Positions 25,726-33,904 are shown, counted from the first letter of the stretch. The stretch is DNA of 40,713 nucleotides from Erysipelothrix sp. (GCA_012512455.1 JAAZEF010000050.1:1-40713), one strand, 5' to 3'. Notes: generated from the letters alone by a model not told the origin. Numbers and translations: made by a program.

Positions 25726-26973
25726 ATGAAATTAAATGTAAAACGAACCATTTTGGTGGGTATTGCCTTTATGACTATTTCTAGTTTTTGGCAATTGTAT
25801 GATTTTGCGATTCCACTGATGTTAAAAAATGACTTAGGGGCTTCTGACACTTTTTCAGGTGTTATTATGTCATTAGATAACATTCTAGCATTATTTTTGT
25901 TACCTTTCTTTGGTGCTCTTTCTGATAAGACGATGACCAAAATTGGTAAAAGAATGCCCTTTATAATTGGTGGTACTATTACGACCGTTATTGGGATGTT
26001 GGCCTTACCGTTCTTTGCGGATCAAAAGAATTTAATTCTATTTATTGTGGCCTTAGGGGTAGTTCTAATCTGTGTGGCGACTTATCGTTCACCAGCAGTG
26101 GCATTGATGCCAGATGTGACCATGAAGCCTTTGCGTTCTAAAGGTAATGCGATTATTAACTTGATGGGTGCAATTGGTGGTGTGGTTGCTTTAGCGGGTC
26201 TGACATTATTGGATCCTACGGAAATTGGATATTATCCAGTCTTCTTATTGATTGCAGGCTTTATGACATTGGGCTTAGTAGTTATGATTGTGACTATTAA
26301 AGAGAATCAATGGGCAAAAGAGATGGCTGATGATACTAAATCATTTGGTGTTGAAGAAATTGAGGAAGATGAAACAACTCAAGAATTACCTAAAGAAGTG
26401 AAGCGTTCTTTGGCTTTTATTCTATTGTCTATTTCTTTATGGTTTATGGGTTATAATGCGGTTATTTCAGCGTTTTCACGTTATGCGACAATTCAGATTG
26501 GCTTGGAGGGTTCTCAGGCGTCAGCGATTTTGTTGGTAGCAAATGTGGGAGCAATAATAAGCTTTATTCCTGTGGGTCAAATTTCTTCGAAGATTGGTCG
26601 TAAGAAAACGATAATTGCGGGTGTTATTTTATTGGCAGTTGTGTTCTTTACAGCGGGTCTTTATTCATCGTTTAATCCTTTAATGTATGTTAACTTTGTA
26701 CTGGCCGGAACAGCATGGGCAGCTATTAATGTAAACTCTTTACCGATGGTCTTAGAGATGGCTAAAGCTGGTGATGTGGGTAAATATACGGGTCTTTATT
26801 ATACGTTTTCAATGTCTGCTCAAATAATAACACCGATTTTAAGTGGTGTCTTATTTGATTTAATTGGTTATGAAATATTGTTTCCTTATGCGACATTATT
26901 TGTGGCTTTGGCGATGGTGACGATGTCACAAGTTAAACATGGGGATACTACAGTTAGTCAGTACGAAAACTAA
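25726..26973 (+). CDS. MFS transporter (SLC45/sugar-like)
   Basis: 415 residues with about twelve membrane segments. The loop between segments 2 and 3 has the MFS motif A form GALSDKTMTKIGKRMPFIIG, repeated in the second half as GQISSKIGRKKTIIAG. The RSPAVALMPDVTMKPLRSKG NAIINLMGAIGG region resembles the SLC45-like or glycoside-cation symporter branch of the superfamily. The substrate is unknown. The central acidic linker (about 200-225; VEEIEEDETTQELPKEVKRS) joins the halves. The next gene begins on the base after its stop. Confidence 0.85.
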   Translation: MKLNVKRTILVGIAFMTISSFWQLYDFAIPLMLKNDLGASDTFSGVIMSLDNILALFLLPFFGALSDKTMTKIGKRMPFIIGGTITTVIGMLALPFFADQKNLILFIVALGVVLICVATYRSPAVALMPDVTMKPLRSKGNAIINLMGAIGGVVALAGLTLLDPTEIGYYPVFLLIAGFMTLGLVVMIVTIKENQWAKEMADDTKSFGVEEIEEDETTQELPKEVKRSLAFILLSISLWFMGYNAVISAFSRYATIQIGLEGSQASAILLVANVGAIISFIPVGQISSKIGRKKTIIAGVILLAVVFFTAGLYSSFNPLMYVNFVLAGTAWAAINVNSLPMVLEMAKAGDVGKYTGLYYTFSMSAQIITPILSGVLFDLIGYEILFPYATLFVALAMVTMSQVKHGDTTVSQYEN

Positions 26974-27726
26974 ATGATTTATATCTTAGTTATTCTTGTC
27001 ATTTATCTTTTCTTGATTGCGCCATCGTTTAGAAGAAAAGAGTTTGTTCAAAAAAAATATACACATCGCGGTCATCACAGTGAGGACCAAAGTGTGTTAG
27101 AGAATAGTGTTCAAGCTTTTGAGCTTGCGATTAAACAAGGTTATGGCATTGAACTCGATGTGAGATTGTCAAAAGATGACACTGTGGTTGTTTATCATGA
27201 TGATAACCTTGAAAGATTACATCATAGAGATATCAAAGTAAGTAATTTAAATAGCGAAGAATTAAAAGAATTTAATATAATGACCTTACAGGAAGTCTTA
27301 GAGTTAGTGGCTGGACGAGTTGATTTAATCGTTGAATTAAAATCTGGTTCACAGAATAAACTATTGGCTTCTAAAGTCTATGAGATTTTAAGTGACTATG
27401 AAGGTTCTTATTCTATTGAGTCTTTTGATCCTAGAATTGTATTTTGGTTTAGAAAAAACGCATCTGATGTGATGCGGGGTCAGTTGATTATGCCCATAAA
27501 ACAATATGATAATCTATTATTAGGATTTTTAATAAACTCGATGGTTTTTCATTGGTTAACCAGACCACATTTCATTGCATTGAATGTGAAGTCTTCACTT
27601 AAGAATCCTTCCCTGATCATTAATAAGCTATTGGGGGCTAAGATTTGTTGGTGGGTAGTTCATAAAGAACATCCAACGTATATGAAATGGTTGGATGCTT
27701 ACATCTTTGAGTATTTTAATGCCTAA
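26974..27726 (+). CDS. Glycerophosphodiester phosphodiesterase with N-terminal membrane anchor
   Basis: 250 residues. After a hydrophobic N-terminus (IYILVILVIYLFLIAPSF) comes the GDPD catalytic pattern: HRGHH at about 31-35, ENSVQAFELAIKQGYGIELD with the paired Glu-Asp metal ligands, VRLSKDDTVVVYHDDNLERL with the second His, and the later VDLIVELKSG and YSIESFDPRIV. GDPD releases glycerol-3-phosphate from glycerophosphodiesters, so it may recycle phospholipid head groups or lipoteichoic acid units. It is adjacent to the MFS gene with zero spacing, suggesting related substrates (inference). Confidence 0.9.
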   Translation: MIYILVILVIYLFLIAPSFRRKEFVQKKYTHRGHHSEDQSVLENSVQAFELAIKQGYGIELDVRLSKDDTVVVYHDDNLERLHHRDIKVSNLNSEELKEFNIMTLQEVLELVAGRVDLIVELKSGSQNKLLASKVYEILSDYEGSYSIESFDPRIVFWFRKNASDVMRGQLIMPIKQYDNLLLGFLINSMVFHWLTRPHFIALNVKSSLKNPSLIINKLLGAKICWWVVHKEHPTYMKWLDAYIFEYFNA

Positions 27727-27727
27727 A

Positions 27728-27750
27728 AAAAGACGAGAAATTCGTCTTTT
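27728..27750 (+). terminator. Bidirectional terminator between GDPD and citF
   Basis: AAAAGACGA/TCGTCTTTT stem with a 5-nt loop; T-rich on both strands (AAAAAAA upstream on plus reads as T run for the minus strand). It serves both converging operons. Confidence 0.85.
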
Positions 27751-27751
27751 C

Positions 27752-29260
27752 TTATGTTGTTTTGTATAGGACATCAATGATGGTACCATCTCGATATTGA
27801 CTAAGAGCTACTACTTCATCACTTAATTTTACACTTGCGGGTTGACCTGTGAGTGAGATGGCGATGTCATAGAGTTCTTCCATGGTTTTAATGGGCAATT
27901 GAGTGGTCTCTTTTAAGTGAGCTATTAACTCTTGATGTCGAGGATTGATAGCAATACCACGATCGGTAACGAGTACATCTATGGTTTCACCTGGTGTGGT
28001 GACGGTGGTAACTCTTTTGGTGAGGACAGAGATTCTTGAACTGACAAGTTTGGAGACAATAATTGATAATTTGGCTCCGGCAGCTGTATCTGAGTGTCCA
28101 CCACTTCCGCCTAAGATGGTCCCATCGGTTCCAGTACTGACATTGACATTGTAGTCTAAGTCGATTTCACTGGCCCCTAGAATAACAAAATCTAGTTTGT
28201 TAGCTACATTGTTTTCATTGAGGATATCGGCATAGTCATAGGCTGATATCTTTTTGTGATTGGGATTATTTCTGATGGATTCGACAGCGTCTAATTCAAA
28301 GCATTGGACATCATAAATGTTTTTAAAGAGTCCTTCTTGTAACATATTGGTCAGATAAGAAGTGGTTCCTCCACTAGCAAAGCCACCTTTAATGTTCTCT
28401 TGGACCATAATGTCTCTGACTTCTTTAGCGACTGCTAATGAGATGCCCCCTGCGCCTGTTTGAAATGAGAAGCCATCTTTGAGAAGTCCTGTGGCTTTCA
28501 TAAGCTGAGCGGTCATCTTAGCGATACGTAAGCCTACTGGATCTTTAGTGATTTTAGTAGTTCCACTAACAATTCCTTGAGGGTCACCGATACGGTCTAC
28601 TTTGACGACATAATCGACACATTCTTTTGGTATTTCGATATCTTTTGGTTCACAGATGTGATCAGTTATGGCGACGACTTTCTTTGCGAAATGGGCATCC
28701 GCCACCGCATATCCAAGGACACCACAACTGGAGGGTCCTTCACTTCCTGATAAATTACCTTCTTTAGACGAGCCTGGAGCAGCGATGAAAGCAACATCAA
28801 CTTTGACTTCACCAGTTTGTAACATGGTGGAGCGATAGCCATGACTGTGCATCACACAAACATCTTTTACTTTACCTTCACTGATGGCTAAAGCGACGGG
28901 TCCTGAGATATAGGCGGAATAGACTTTAGTGACTATTTCTTCTTCGAACATTTTAACTAATGGTTGATGGACAGGGAAGAGCGAGCTGGCACAGATGGTA
29001 ATATCTTTGATACCAAGTGCAGCAATTTTTTCCATGACCATGTTGAGGACAAAGTCACCATTTCTTAAGTGATGATGAAAGGAGAAGGTCATTCCATCGT
29101 GTAGATTTAATTCTTGTAGTAGTTTGTCTAAATCTTCACTATATTTATCATAATCGTATGTTTTATCTTTTTTAGGTGAGATAAAGGTGGTAGTTTTTAC
29201 TTTTTGAACTCCTTCATATGGATTGAAGGGGACAATTCTATCGAGACTATTTTTAATCAT
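27752..29260 (-). CDS. citF: Citrate lyase alpha subunit (citrate:ACP transferase)
   Basis: 502 residues. The alpha subunit swaps acetyl for citryl on the acyl carrier protein, the first half of citrate cleavage to acetate and oxaloacetate. The fold is that of CoA transferases, and conserved stretches include SFHHHLRNGDFVLNMVMEKI, ICEPKDIEIPKECVDYVVKV, FASGGTTSYLTNMLQEGLF and GTDGTILGGSGGHSDTAAGA. The ATG overlaps the citE TGA (ATGA). Last gene of the operon, ending at a bidirectional terminator. Confidence 0.95.
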   Translation of the reverse strand: MIKNSLDRIVPFNPYEGVQKVKTTTFISPKKDKTYDYDKYSEDLDKLLQELNLHDGMTFSFHHHLRNGDFVLNMVMEKIAALGIKDITICASSLFPVHQPLVKMFEEEIVTKVYSAYISGPVALAISEGKVKDVCVMHSHGYRSTMLQTGEVKVDVAFIAAPGSSKEGNLSGSEGPSSCGVLGYAVADAHFAKKVVAITDHICEPKDIEIPKECVDYVVKVDRIGDPQGIVSGTTKITKDPVGLRIAKMTAQLMKATGLLKDGFSFQTGAGGISLAVAKEVRDIMVQENIKGGFASGGTTSYLTNMLQEGLFKNIYDVQCFELDAVESIRNNPNHKKISAYDYADILNENNVANKLDFVILGASEIDLDYNVNVSTGTDGTILGGSGGHSDTAAGAKLSIIVSKLVSSRISVLTKRVTTVTTPGETIDVLVTDRGIAINPRHQELIAHLKETTQLPIKTMEELYDIAISLTGQPASVKLSDEVVALSQYRDGTIIDVLYKTT

Positions 29261-30120
29261 TCTAATCCCAGCTTTCTAGCTAATTGCATGGTTTTTTGGG
29301 CTCTGACAATAATGGGTTGGTCGACCATTTTACCCTTAAAGGAGAAGACTCCGAGTCCTTTGGAGAGAGCTTTTTCTTGTTCTAATAAAATGGCTTTGGC
29401 GTTATTGATTTCTTCTTCACTTGGTGAAAACACTTCGTGTACAACGTCTACTTGTCGTGGATTAATGAGTGCTTTGCTGGTGAAGCCTAAAGCTTTAGCA
29501 TGTTGAGTATCTTTTTTGAGTCCTTCAAAATCATTAACATCAGTGAAGGGTGTGTCGATGGCTTGAATATTGAATGCTTTGGCTGAGATAGCGATCTTGT
29601 TTCTAGCATATTCAATTTCTTGTCCTTCTTTAGTGCGCATGATTTCCATATCAGTGGTGAAATCTTCTGCGCCTAAAAGCACACCATCAATTCGTTGACT
29701 GGCTTTTAGTGTATCGACGATAGTTTCGACGCCATAGGCCGTTTCAGCGATGAGTACAAAGCGAACAGGCGTACTAAGTTGATGTTGTTGTTCTAGTTCT
29801 TTGACGAGTTTTTCAACGGCTATCACATCATCTTTGGTGGCTTTGGGTATCATGATGATATCAGGTTTAACGGGTATGATTTGTTGTAAGTCTTCTTTCC
29901 AATAAGGTGTGCCTACTGGATTGATGCGGACCATGACTTCGACATTAGAGAAATCGAGATTTTTGATGGCTTCGCGGACTAAAATTCGTGCGGAATCTTT
30001 TTGATTGAGTGCCACAGCATCTTCTAAATCAAGGATGACACTATCGGCACCTAAGACACTGGATGATAATAACATTGCCGGATTGTTTCCTGGCATAAAA
30101 AGTGTGGTTCTTCTTAACAT
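29257..30120 (-). CDS. citE: Citrate lyase beta subunit (citryl-ACP lyase)
   Basis: 287 residues of the HpcH/HpaI-CitE aldolase family. It splits citryl-ACP into oxaloacetate and acetyl-ACP with Mg. Characteristic stretches are RRTTLFMPGNNPAMLLSSSV, ADSVILDLEDAVALNQKDSA (acidic metal ligands), VMVRINPVGTPYW, and DGVLLGAEDFTTDM. It overlaps citD by 7 nt and citF by 4 nt; the ribosome-binding site is weak, so translation is probably coupled. Confidence 0.96.
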   Translation of the reverse strand: MLRRTTLFMPGNNPAMLLSSSVLGADSVILDLEDAVALNQKDSARILVREAIKNLDFSNVEVMVRINPVGTPYWKEDLQQIIPVKPDIIMIPKATKDDVIAVEKLVKELEQQHQLSTPVRFVLIAETAYGVETIVDTLKASQRIDGVLLGAEDFTTDMEIMRTKEGQEIEYARNKIAISAKAFNIQAIDTPFTDVNDFEGLKKDTQHAKALGFTSKALINPRQVDVVHEVFSPSEEEINNAKAILLEQEKALSKGLGVFSFKGKMVDQPIIVRAQKTMQLARKLGLE

Positions 30121-30380
30121 ATGCTTCTTTGTACTGCACTTTCTATTCTGGCTTTGATGGTAAAATCAAGAGCTCCTTTATCTTCTAGAAGTAGAATGCA
30201 AGATGTGATTCCTAAATCTAAAAGAGTATCTTGGGCAACTTGATAAATTTGTTGTCCAAATTGTTGGTAGACGATACTTTTGATTTGAATATCTATGGTA
30301 TCGTTTGGGTTTGCTAAAATAGTGACGTAAACATCACTGGATTCGAGAGTTCCGGCTTGTGCGTTGTTCTCAATTTTCAT
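30114..30380 (-). CDS. citD: Citrate lyase acyl carrier protein (gamma subunit)
   Basis: 88 residues. It carries the 2'-(5''-phosphoribosyl)-3'-dephospho-CoA prosthetic group, attached to Ser14 in QAGTLESSDVYVTI. The rest (LDFTIKARIESAVQRSIC end) fits the family. A strong AGGAGG lies 12 nt upstream. It sits between the fused maturation gene and citE, overlapping both. Confidence 0.94.
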   Translation of the reverse strand: MKIENNAQAGTLESSDVYVTILANPNDTIDIQIKSIVYQQFGQQIYQVAQDTLLDLGITSCILLLEDKGALDFTIKARIESAVQRSIC

Positions 30381-31645
30381 ATGGATCTTTCCTCCTTGTT
30401 TTTTAATATATCTAAATAAATCACGAGTGATAAAATATCGGCACTGCCACCAGGACTTAGGTTATTGTGTTGGCACTGTTGGTCTAGTTTTAATATTGAC
30501 AGTTGGTTATTGAGTACGTTATTGGCTTGTGTTTGGAGCCAGTGTAGTGTATTTAAGTCTTTGCGATGAATAATTGTGGTGTCTTCACAGTGACTCATGA
30601 TTTTTAGTAATGTTTTTAGTTGTGGATCATGTTCACATTGTTGATAGAAGGGAACATAGATTTCAAATAGTGAATCAAATCCATTAAGTGCGAATCCTTT
30701 GACTCCTTTGATTCCTAACTCTTGATAGATGATTTCACCGTGAGTTAGTTGATGCTTGTCTTTAATATCCTGGAAGTCTTGGGTGAGACTTTGTGATAAT
30801 CTTTGAATATTATCTTTAATATCAGGACCTAGGCGTAGTCCCATAATTAGGAGTAAAAATAAAAAAATGGCTCCTTTATGGGTATTTACTTGGTTGGTGC
30901 TATTGAACATAGCTTCTTCTATCTGAAGGCCTAACACTCTTAATTCTTGAAACATATGTTGGTAATCATCAACGATAGGTATGAGTGCTACCTTATCGAA
31001 ATAGGGACAGATTGTGAGGGCACTAGTGATAAAGAGTTCGAAATCCATATCGTCATGTGATCCATTGGTGTAGGGTGTGACGAGTCCAAATTTTGGATGA
31101 AGACATAGTTCGCTAATCAGAGAGAAATAAACCATAGTACTTATTTTGCTTTGACAAAACGTTTCTATCTTATTTTTAAAATAGGTTTGGATTTCATCTA
31201 TGGAGTGTTTTTGAGATCGACTACAGATGTGTGCATTGTCATTACATAGATAACACCTTCGTGGTGGTTGTTGACTATCGTGGCGACTCAATATTTTATC
31301 TTGAGTAATAATATCGATGTCGGAAAGTCTTCCAAGGGGATGATTCTCTTCAAGTTTTATCATTTGTTGTTTAATTTTATATGGGTCTTCATCAATTAAG
31401 AGATAGGTAATGAGTCCCTCTTCAGTACAACTTATTTCTTTATGAACAATGGAATAACGTTGTGTTATTTCATGAGCTAACAAGCTGACTACAATAGTGG
31501 TGTGGGCATTTAATTTGTGAGTTCCTGGATAATTGGCTCGTATGACGACTAGTGGTATTCCTTGTTTTAAAAGAGTTTTCTGTTTTATAGCACGTTGTTC
31601 TCTTGTTTCTAAAAGAGTTAGTGCGTCTTTAATGTTGCTTGTCAT
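30377..31645 (-). CDS. citXG: Fused CitX-CitG: apo-citrate lyase phosphoribosyl-dephospho-CoA transferase and triphosphoribosyl-dephospho-CoA synthase
   Basis: 422 residues combining the two enzymes that make and attach the citrate lyase prosthetic group. The N-terminal part (1 to about 165) is CitX: REQRAIKQKTLLKQGIPLVV, HPLGRLSDIDII and the PPRRCYLCNDNAHICSRSQK signature. The C-terminal part (about 168-422) is CitG: LCLHPKFGLVTPYTNGSHDD M, TNQVNTHKGAIFLFLLLIMG and LSPGGSADILSLVIYL. Domain order X then G is known in some bacteria. It overlaps citC by 17 nt and citD by 4 nt, with no clear ribosome-binding site. Confidence 0.92.
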   Translation of the reverse strand: MTSNIKDALTLLETREQRAIKQKTLLKQGIPLVVIRANYPGTHKLNAHTTIVVSLLAHEITQRYSIVHKEISCTEEGLITYLLIDEDPYKIKQQMIKLEENHPLGRLSDIDIITQDKILSRHDSQQPPRRCYLCNDNAHICSRSQKHSIDEIQTYFKNKIETFCQSKISTMVYFSLISELCLHPKFGLVTPYTNGSHDDMDFELFITSALTICPYFDKVALIPIVDDYQHMFQELRVLGLQIEEAMFNSTNQVNTHKGAIFLFLLLIMGLRLGPDIKDNIQRLSQSLTQDFQDIKDKHQLTHGEIIYQELGIKGVKGFALNGFDSLFEIYVPFYQQCEHDPQLKTLLKIMSHCEDTTIIHRKDLNTLHWLQTQANNVLNNQLSILKLDQQCQHNNLSPGGSADILSLVIYLDILKNKEERSI

Positions 31646-32654
31646 AATTTTGTAATTGTTGAATTAGTTGTGGATTATTCTTTAAGTAATTAAAGGTGGT
31701 TAAGGGTACAAGTTGTTGTATTTCTTCCCATCGCTGCTCTTTGAGTAAAAGTCGTACCTTAGAGGCACTGATGACTCCTGTTTCATTTGATTTTCTTGGT
31801 ATTATATGTAAATTTATCCCATGTTCTTCTAGTAAATGACTCATCATTGTATTGTATTGATTAGTCATGATATCAAGTGGTTCTTCACCGACAAAACGTT
31901 GTGTTATATTGAATTTTTTGGCGATATATTTTGCGAAGATAGTGATATCGATTGAGGCATAAAGTTCAAAGGCTTTTTTGGGTTCTCTTAAGAAATAATT
32001 GGGGAAGGTTGCTTGTGATATGACATAATGACTGGAGGGTAATAGTGTAACATTTGTAAGATGATTAGTACCTTCTTTAATTAATTGATAGCGATCTTTG
32101 TAGTTAAAGAAAGAGATGTCTTCGGAGACGACAAAGATTAAGAGATGTGAACATTGTTGAGAAGCTTGTTCTATTAAATATTGGTGTCCTAGTGTGAAGG
32201 GATTAGCGTTGATGACGATAGCTCCATATTCCTTATTGAAAAGATGATATTGTTGTTGGGTGGTTTCTAAATAAGCATGAAGGTTAATATGTCCTTTTTC
32301 TAAAAATGATACATCATTAATTGTGACAATTTCTTCATAGCCTAATGATTTAAATATATTTAAGTTGTTAGCTTTAGTGTAAATAAAGGTATGGAGATAT
32401 CCTTCGTTGAATGCTTGATAAGTTACTTGGGTGAGAAGTTGGTTGGTTAGTGATTCTCCTTGGTGTTGGGTTGAGATGGCGAAACATTTTAGAACATTTT
32501 TTAGTTTACAACATGATCCAATAATTTGGGTATCCTTTTCGATAATGACTCCATAGTCGATATCGTCTAATTGAAGATTAAAACCTAAGAGAAAATCGCT
32601 TAGGTTTTGGACATCTTGGGGGTTATTTAGATTAAGTTCTCTTAAATGTGTCAT
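31629..32654 (-). CDS. citC: Citrate [pro-3S]-lyase ligase (acetate:ACP ligase)
   Basis: 341 residues. It acetylates the thiol of the lyase prosthetic group with ATP and acetate, switching the lyase on. The N-terminal third is GNAT-like (CCKLKNVLKCFAISTQHQGE SLTNQLLTQV). The nucleotidyl-transferase half begins GAIVINANPFTLGHQYLIEQ with the TLGH phosphate-binding motif, followed by the SNETGVISASKVRLLLKEQR signature that holds the ISASxVR element. First gene of the operon, with AGAGG 7 nt before the ATG. Confidence 0.94.
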   Translation of the reverse strand: MTHLRELNLNNPQDVQNLSDFLLGFNLQLDDIDYGVIIEKDTQIIGSCCKLKNVLKCFAISTQHQGESLTNQLLTQVTYQAFNEGYLHTFIYTKANNLNIFKSLGYEEIVTINDVSFLEKGHINLHAYLETTQQQYHLFNKEYGAIVINANPFTLGHQYLIEQASQQCSHLLIFVVSEDISFFNYKDRYQLIKEGTNHLTNVTLLPSSHYVISQATFPNYFLREPKKAFELYASIDITIFAKYIAKKFNITQRFVGEEPLDIMTNQYNTMMSHLLEEHGINLHIIPRKSNETGVISASKVRLLLKEQRWEEIQQLVPLTTFNYLKNNPQLIQQLQNYDKQH

Positions 32655-32665
32655 GTTTTACCTCT

Positions 32666-32691
32666 GGATACTGTATCCTTTATACATTATA
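32666..32691 (-). promoter_or_regulatory. citC promoter (extended -10) with downstream perfect dyad
   Basis: On the minus strand TGCTATAAT (-10 at 32686-32691) precedes the 13-bp dyad GGATACAGTATCC (32666-32678), which covers the predicted start region and ends about 11 nt before the citC ATG. It could be an operator for a citrate-responsive repressor or a small hairpin over the leader. No -35 match at proper spacing was found. Confidence 0.55.
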
Positions 32692-32766
32692 GCATGGTTT
32701 ATGTTAATTGCTAGGTCAAAATGGAATTGAAACTAACAATTTTATTGCAGTCAAAAGCGATTTTAC

Positions 32767-32795
32767 TTGACTATGAGCGCTTTAAAACGTATTAT
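32767..32795 (+). promoter_or_regulatory. rplM-rpsI promoter
   Basis: TTGACT (32767-32772) and TATTAT (32790-32795) with a 17-bp spacer; the overlapping TATAAT at 32793-32798 would give a 20-bp spacer. The start falls at about 32802, the first base of the leader hairpin. Confidence 0.75.
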
Positions 32796-32800
32796 AATAC

Positions 32801-32845
32801 ATGGCACTTATGCCAATTGTAGCCCCGGAAACTACATTTGGTTAG
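32801..32845 (+). ncRNA. Ribosomal protein L13 leader RNA
   Basis: Two stacked hairpins fill the short leader of rplM: TGGCA/TGCCA (32802-32815) and CCAA-T-TGTAG/CTACA-T-TTGG (32813-32841) around CCCCGGAAA, ending next to the AGGAGG site. This matches the compact L13 leader known from Bacillus and relatives, through which L13 is thought to repress its own operon. The family match is from memory. Confidence 0.75.
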
Positions 32846-32856
32846 GAGGAAATAAC

Positions 32857-33294
32857 ATGCGCCAAACAACAATGGCCAAACCAAGTACTGTCACTCGTCA
32901 ATGGTATATTGTCGATGCAGAAGGTCAAACTCTAGGTCGTCTAGCTTCAGAGGTGGCAACAATTCTTCGTGGTAAACATAAGGTGACTTATACACCTCAT
33001 GTGGACTCAGGAGATTATGTCATTATCGTGAATGCTGAAAAAGCGGTCGTTAGTGGTGACCAAGAATTTAAGAAAATGTATTATCGTCATACTGGATATC
33101 CAGGCGGTCTTAAGACACGTTCTACTCGTACAATGCGTGAAAGATATCCTATTCAATGGGTCGAAAAGGCTGTGTTAGGTATGTTGCCTCACACAAAACT
33201 TGGAGACAAACAACGTAAACATTTATTTGTTTATGAGGGTTCAGATCACCCACACCAAGCTCAACAACCTGTTGAGTTGAAGATTAAGGGCTAA
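32857..33294 (+). CDS. rplM: 50S ribosomal protein L13
   Basis: 145 residues, normal length from ATG 32857 (TTAGGAGG 8 nt upstream); the open frame further upstream is promoter and leader. L13 is an early 50S assembly protein. Conserved: [40 protein letters not shown] and [20 protein letters not shown] then [19 protein letters not shown]. Confidence 0.98.
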   Translation: MRQTTMAKPSTVTRQWYIVDAEGQTLGRLASEVATILRGKHKVTYTPHVDSGDYVIIVNAEKAVVSGDQEFKKMYYRHTGYPGGLKTRSTRTMRERYPIQWVEKAVLGMLPHTKLGDKQRKHLFVYEGSDHPHQAQQPVELKIKG

Positions 33295-33304
33295 GGAGGA
33301 TTGA

Positions 33305-33709
33305 ATGGCTAAGAAAACTAAAACAGTTACTTATCAAGGAACTGGTCGTCGTAAAACATCCGTAGCTCGTGTCTACTTGACTCCTGGTACTGGTGTGATT
33401 ACTATCAATGGTAGAGATATTGATCAATACTTACCGTTGGAAACATTAAAAATGGTTGTCCGCTCACCTTTTGAGGTTACGGATACTATTAATGCATTTG
33501 ATGTCATGGTTAATGTCTATGGCGGAGGCTTTACAGGTCAGGCTGGAGCTATGCGTCATGGAATTTCTAGAGCACTACTTGAGGCAAGTGATGATTATCG
33601 TTCATTACTTAAATCAGAAGGCTTCTTGACTCGTGATGCTCGTGCTAAAGAGCGTTACAAATATGGTCTTAAGAAGGCTAGAAGAGCTCCACAGTTCTCA
33701 AAACGTTAA
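33305..33709 (+). CDS. rpsI: 30S ribosomal protein S9
   Basis: 134 residues. The C-terminal tail ends RAPQFSKR, the Ser-Lys-Arg that contacts P-site tRNA, and the N-terminal [20 protein letters not shown], the [20 protein letters not shown] core and [20 protein letters not shown] are all typical. It follows rplM with AAGGAGG. Confidence 0.98.
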   Translation: MAKKTKTVTYQGTGRRKTSVARVYLTPGTGVITINGRDIDQYLPLETLKMVVRSPFEVTDTINAFDVMVNVYGGGFTGQAGAMRHGISRALLEASDDYRSLLKSEGFLTRDARAKERYKYGLKKARRAPQFSKR

Positions 33710-33732
33710 TCATAACGATTATCAACTTATTA

Positions 33733-33760
33733 AACTCTCACTTATGTGGGAGTTTTTTCT
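33733..33760 (+). terminator. Intrinsic terminator after rpsI
   Basis: AACTCTCAC/GTGGGAGTT stem (one T-G pair) with loop TTAT and six T. Confidence 0.9.
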
Positions 33761-33810
33761 TTATGTTGGGTACATTATAGTTATGGAGTGAAAGTCTGAT
33801 CAGAGTGAAG

Positions 33811-33864
33811 GAGTCGTATTTATTAATGAAAATTGTTTCAGAGTCATATTGAATTAATTTTCAT
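33811..33864 (+). repeat. Direct and inverted repeats upstream of the secreted-protein/ABC operon
   Basis: GAGTCRTATT occurs at 33811 and 33841, exactly 30 nt apart. ATGAAAATT (33826-33834) and AATTTTCAT (33856-33864) form an inverted repeat interleaved with it. They lie upstream of a TATAAT (33899-33904) that is probably the -10 for the 114-residue protein gene, so they may be regulator sites. Confidence 0.45.
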
Positions 33865-33898
33865 ATAAATTTGCTTTAATACACTACTGAATATACAA

Positions 33899-33904
33899 TA
33901 TAAT
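33899..33904 (+). promoter_or_regulatory. Probable -10 of the secreted-protein/ABC operon
   Basis: A consensus TATAAT 64 nt before the ATG at 33968; the best -35 candidates (TTTAAT at 33875, TTGCTT at 33871) are poor or badly spaced, which would fit activation by a bound factor. Confidence 0.45.

Noticed and set aside
32767-32856. N-terminal extension of L13 from an upstream ATG
   Set aside because: It would translate the promoter and leader hairpins. The ATG at 32857 has the ribosome-binding site and gives the standard L13 length.
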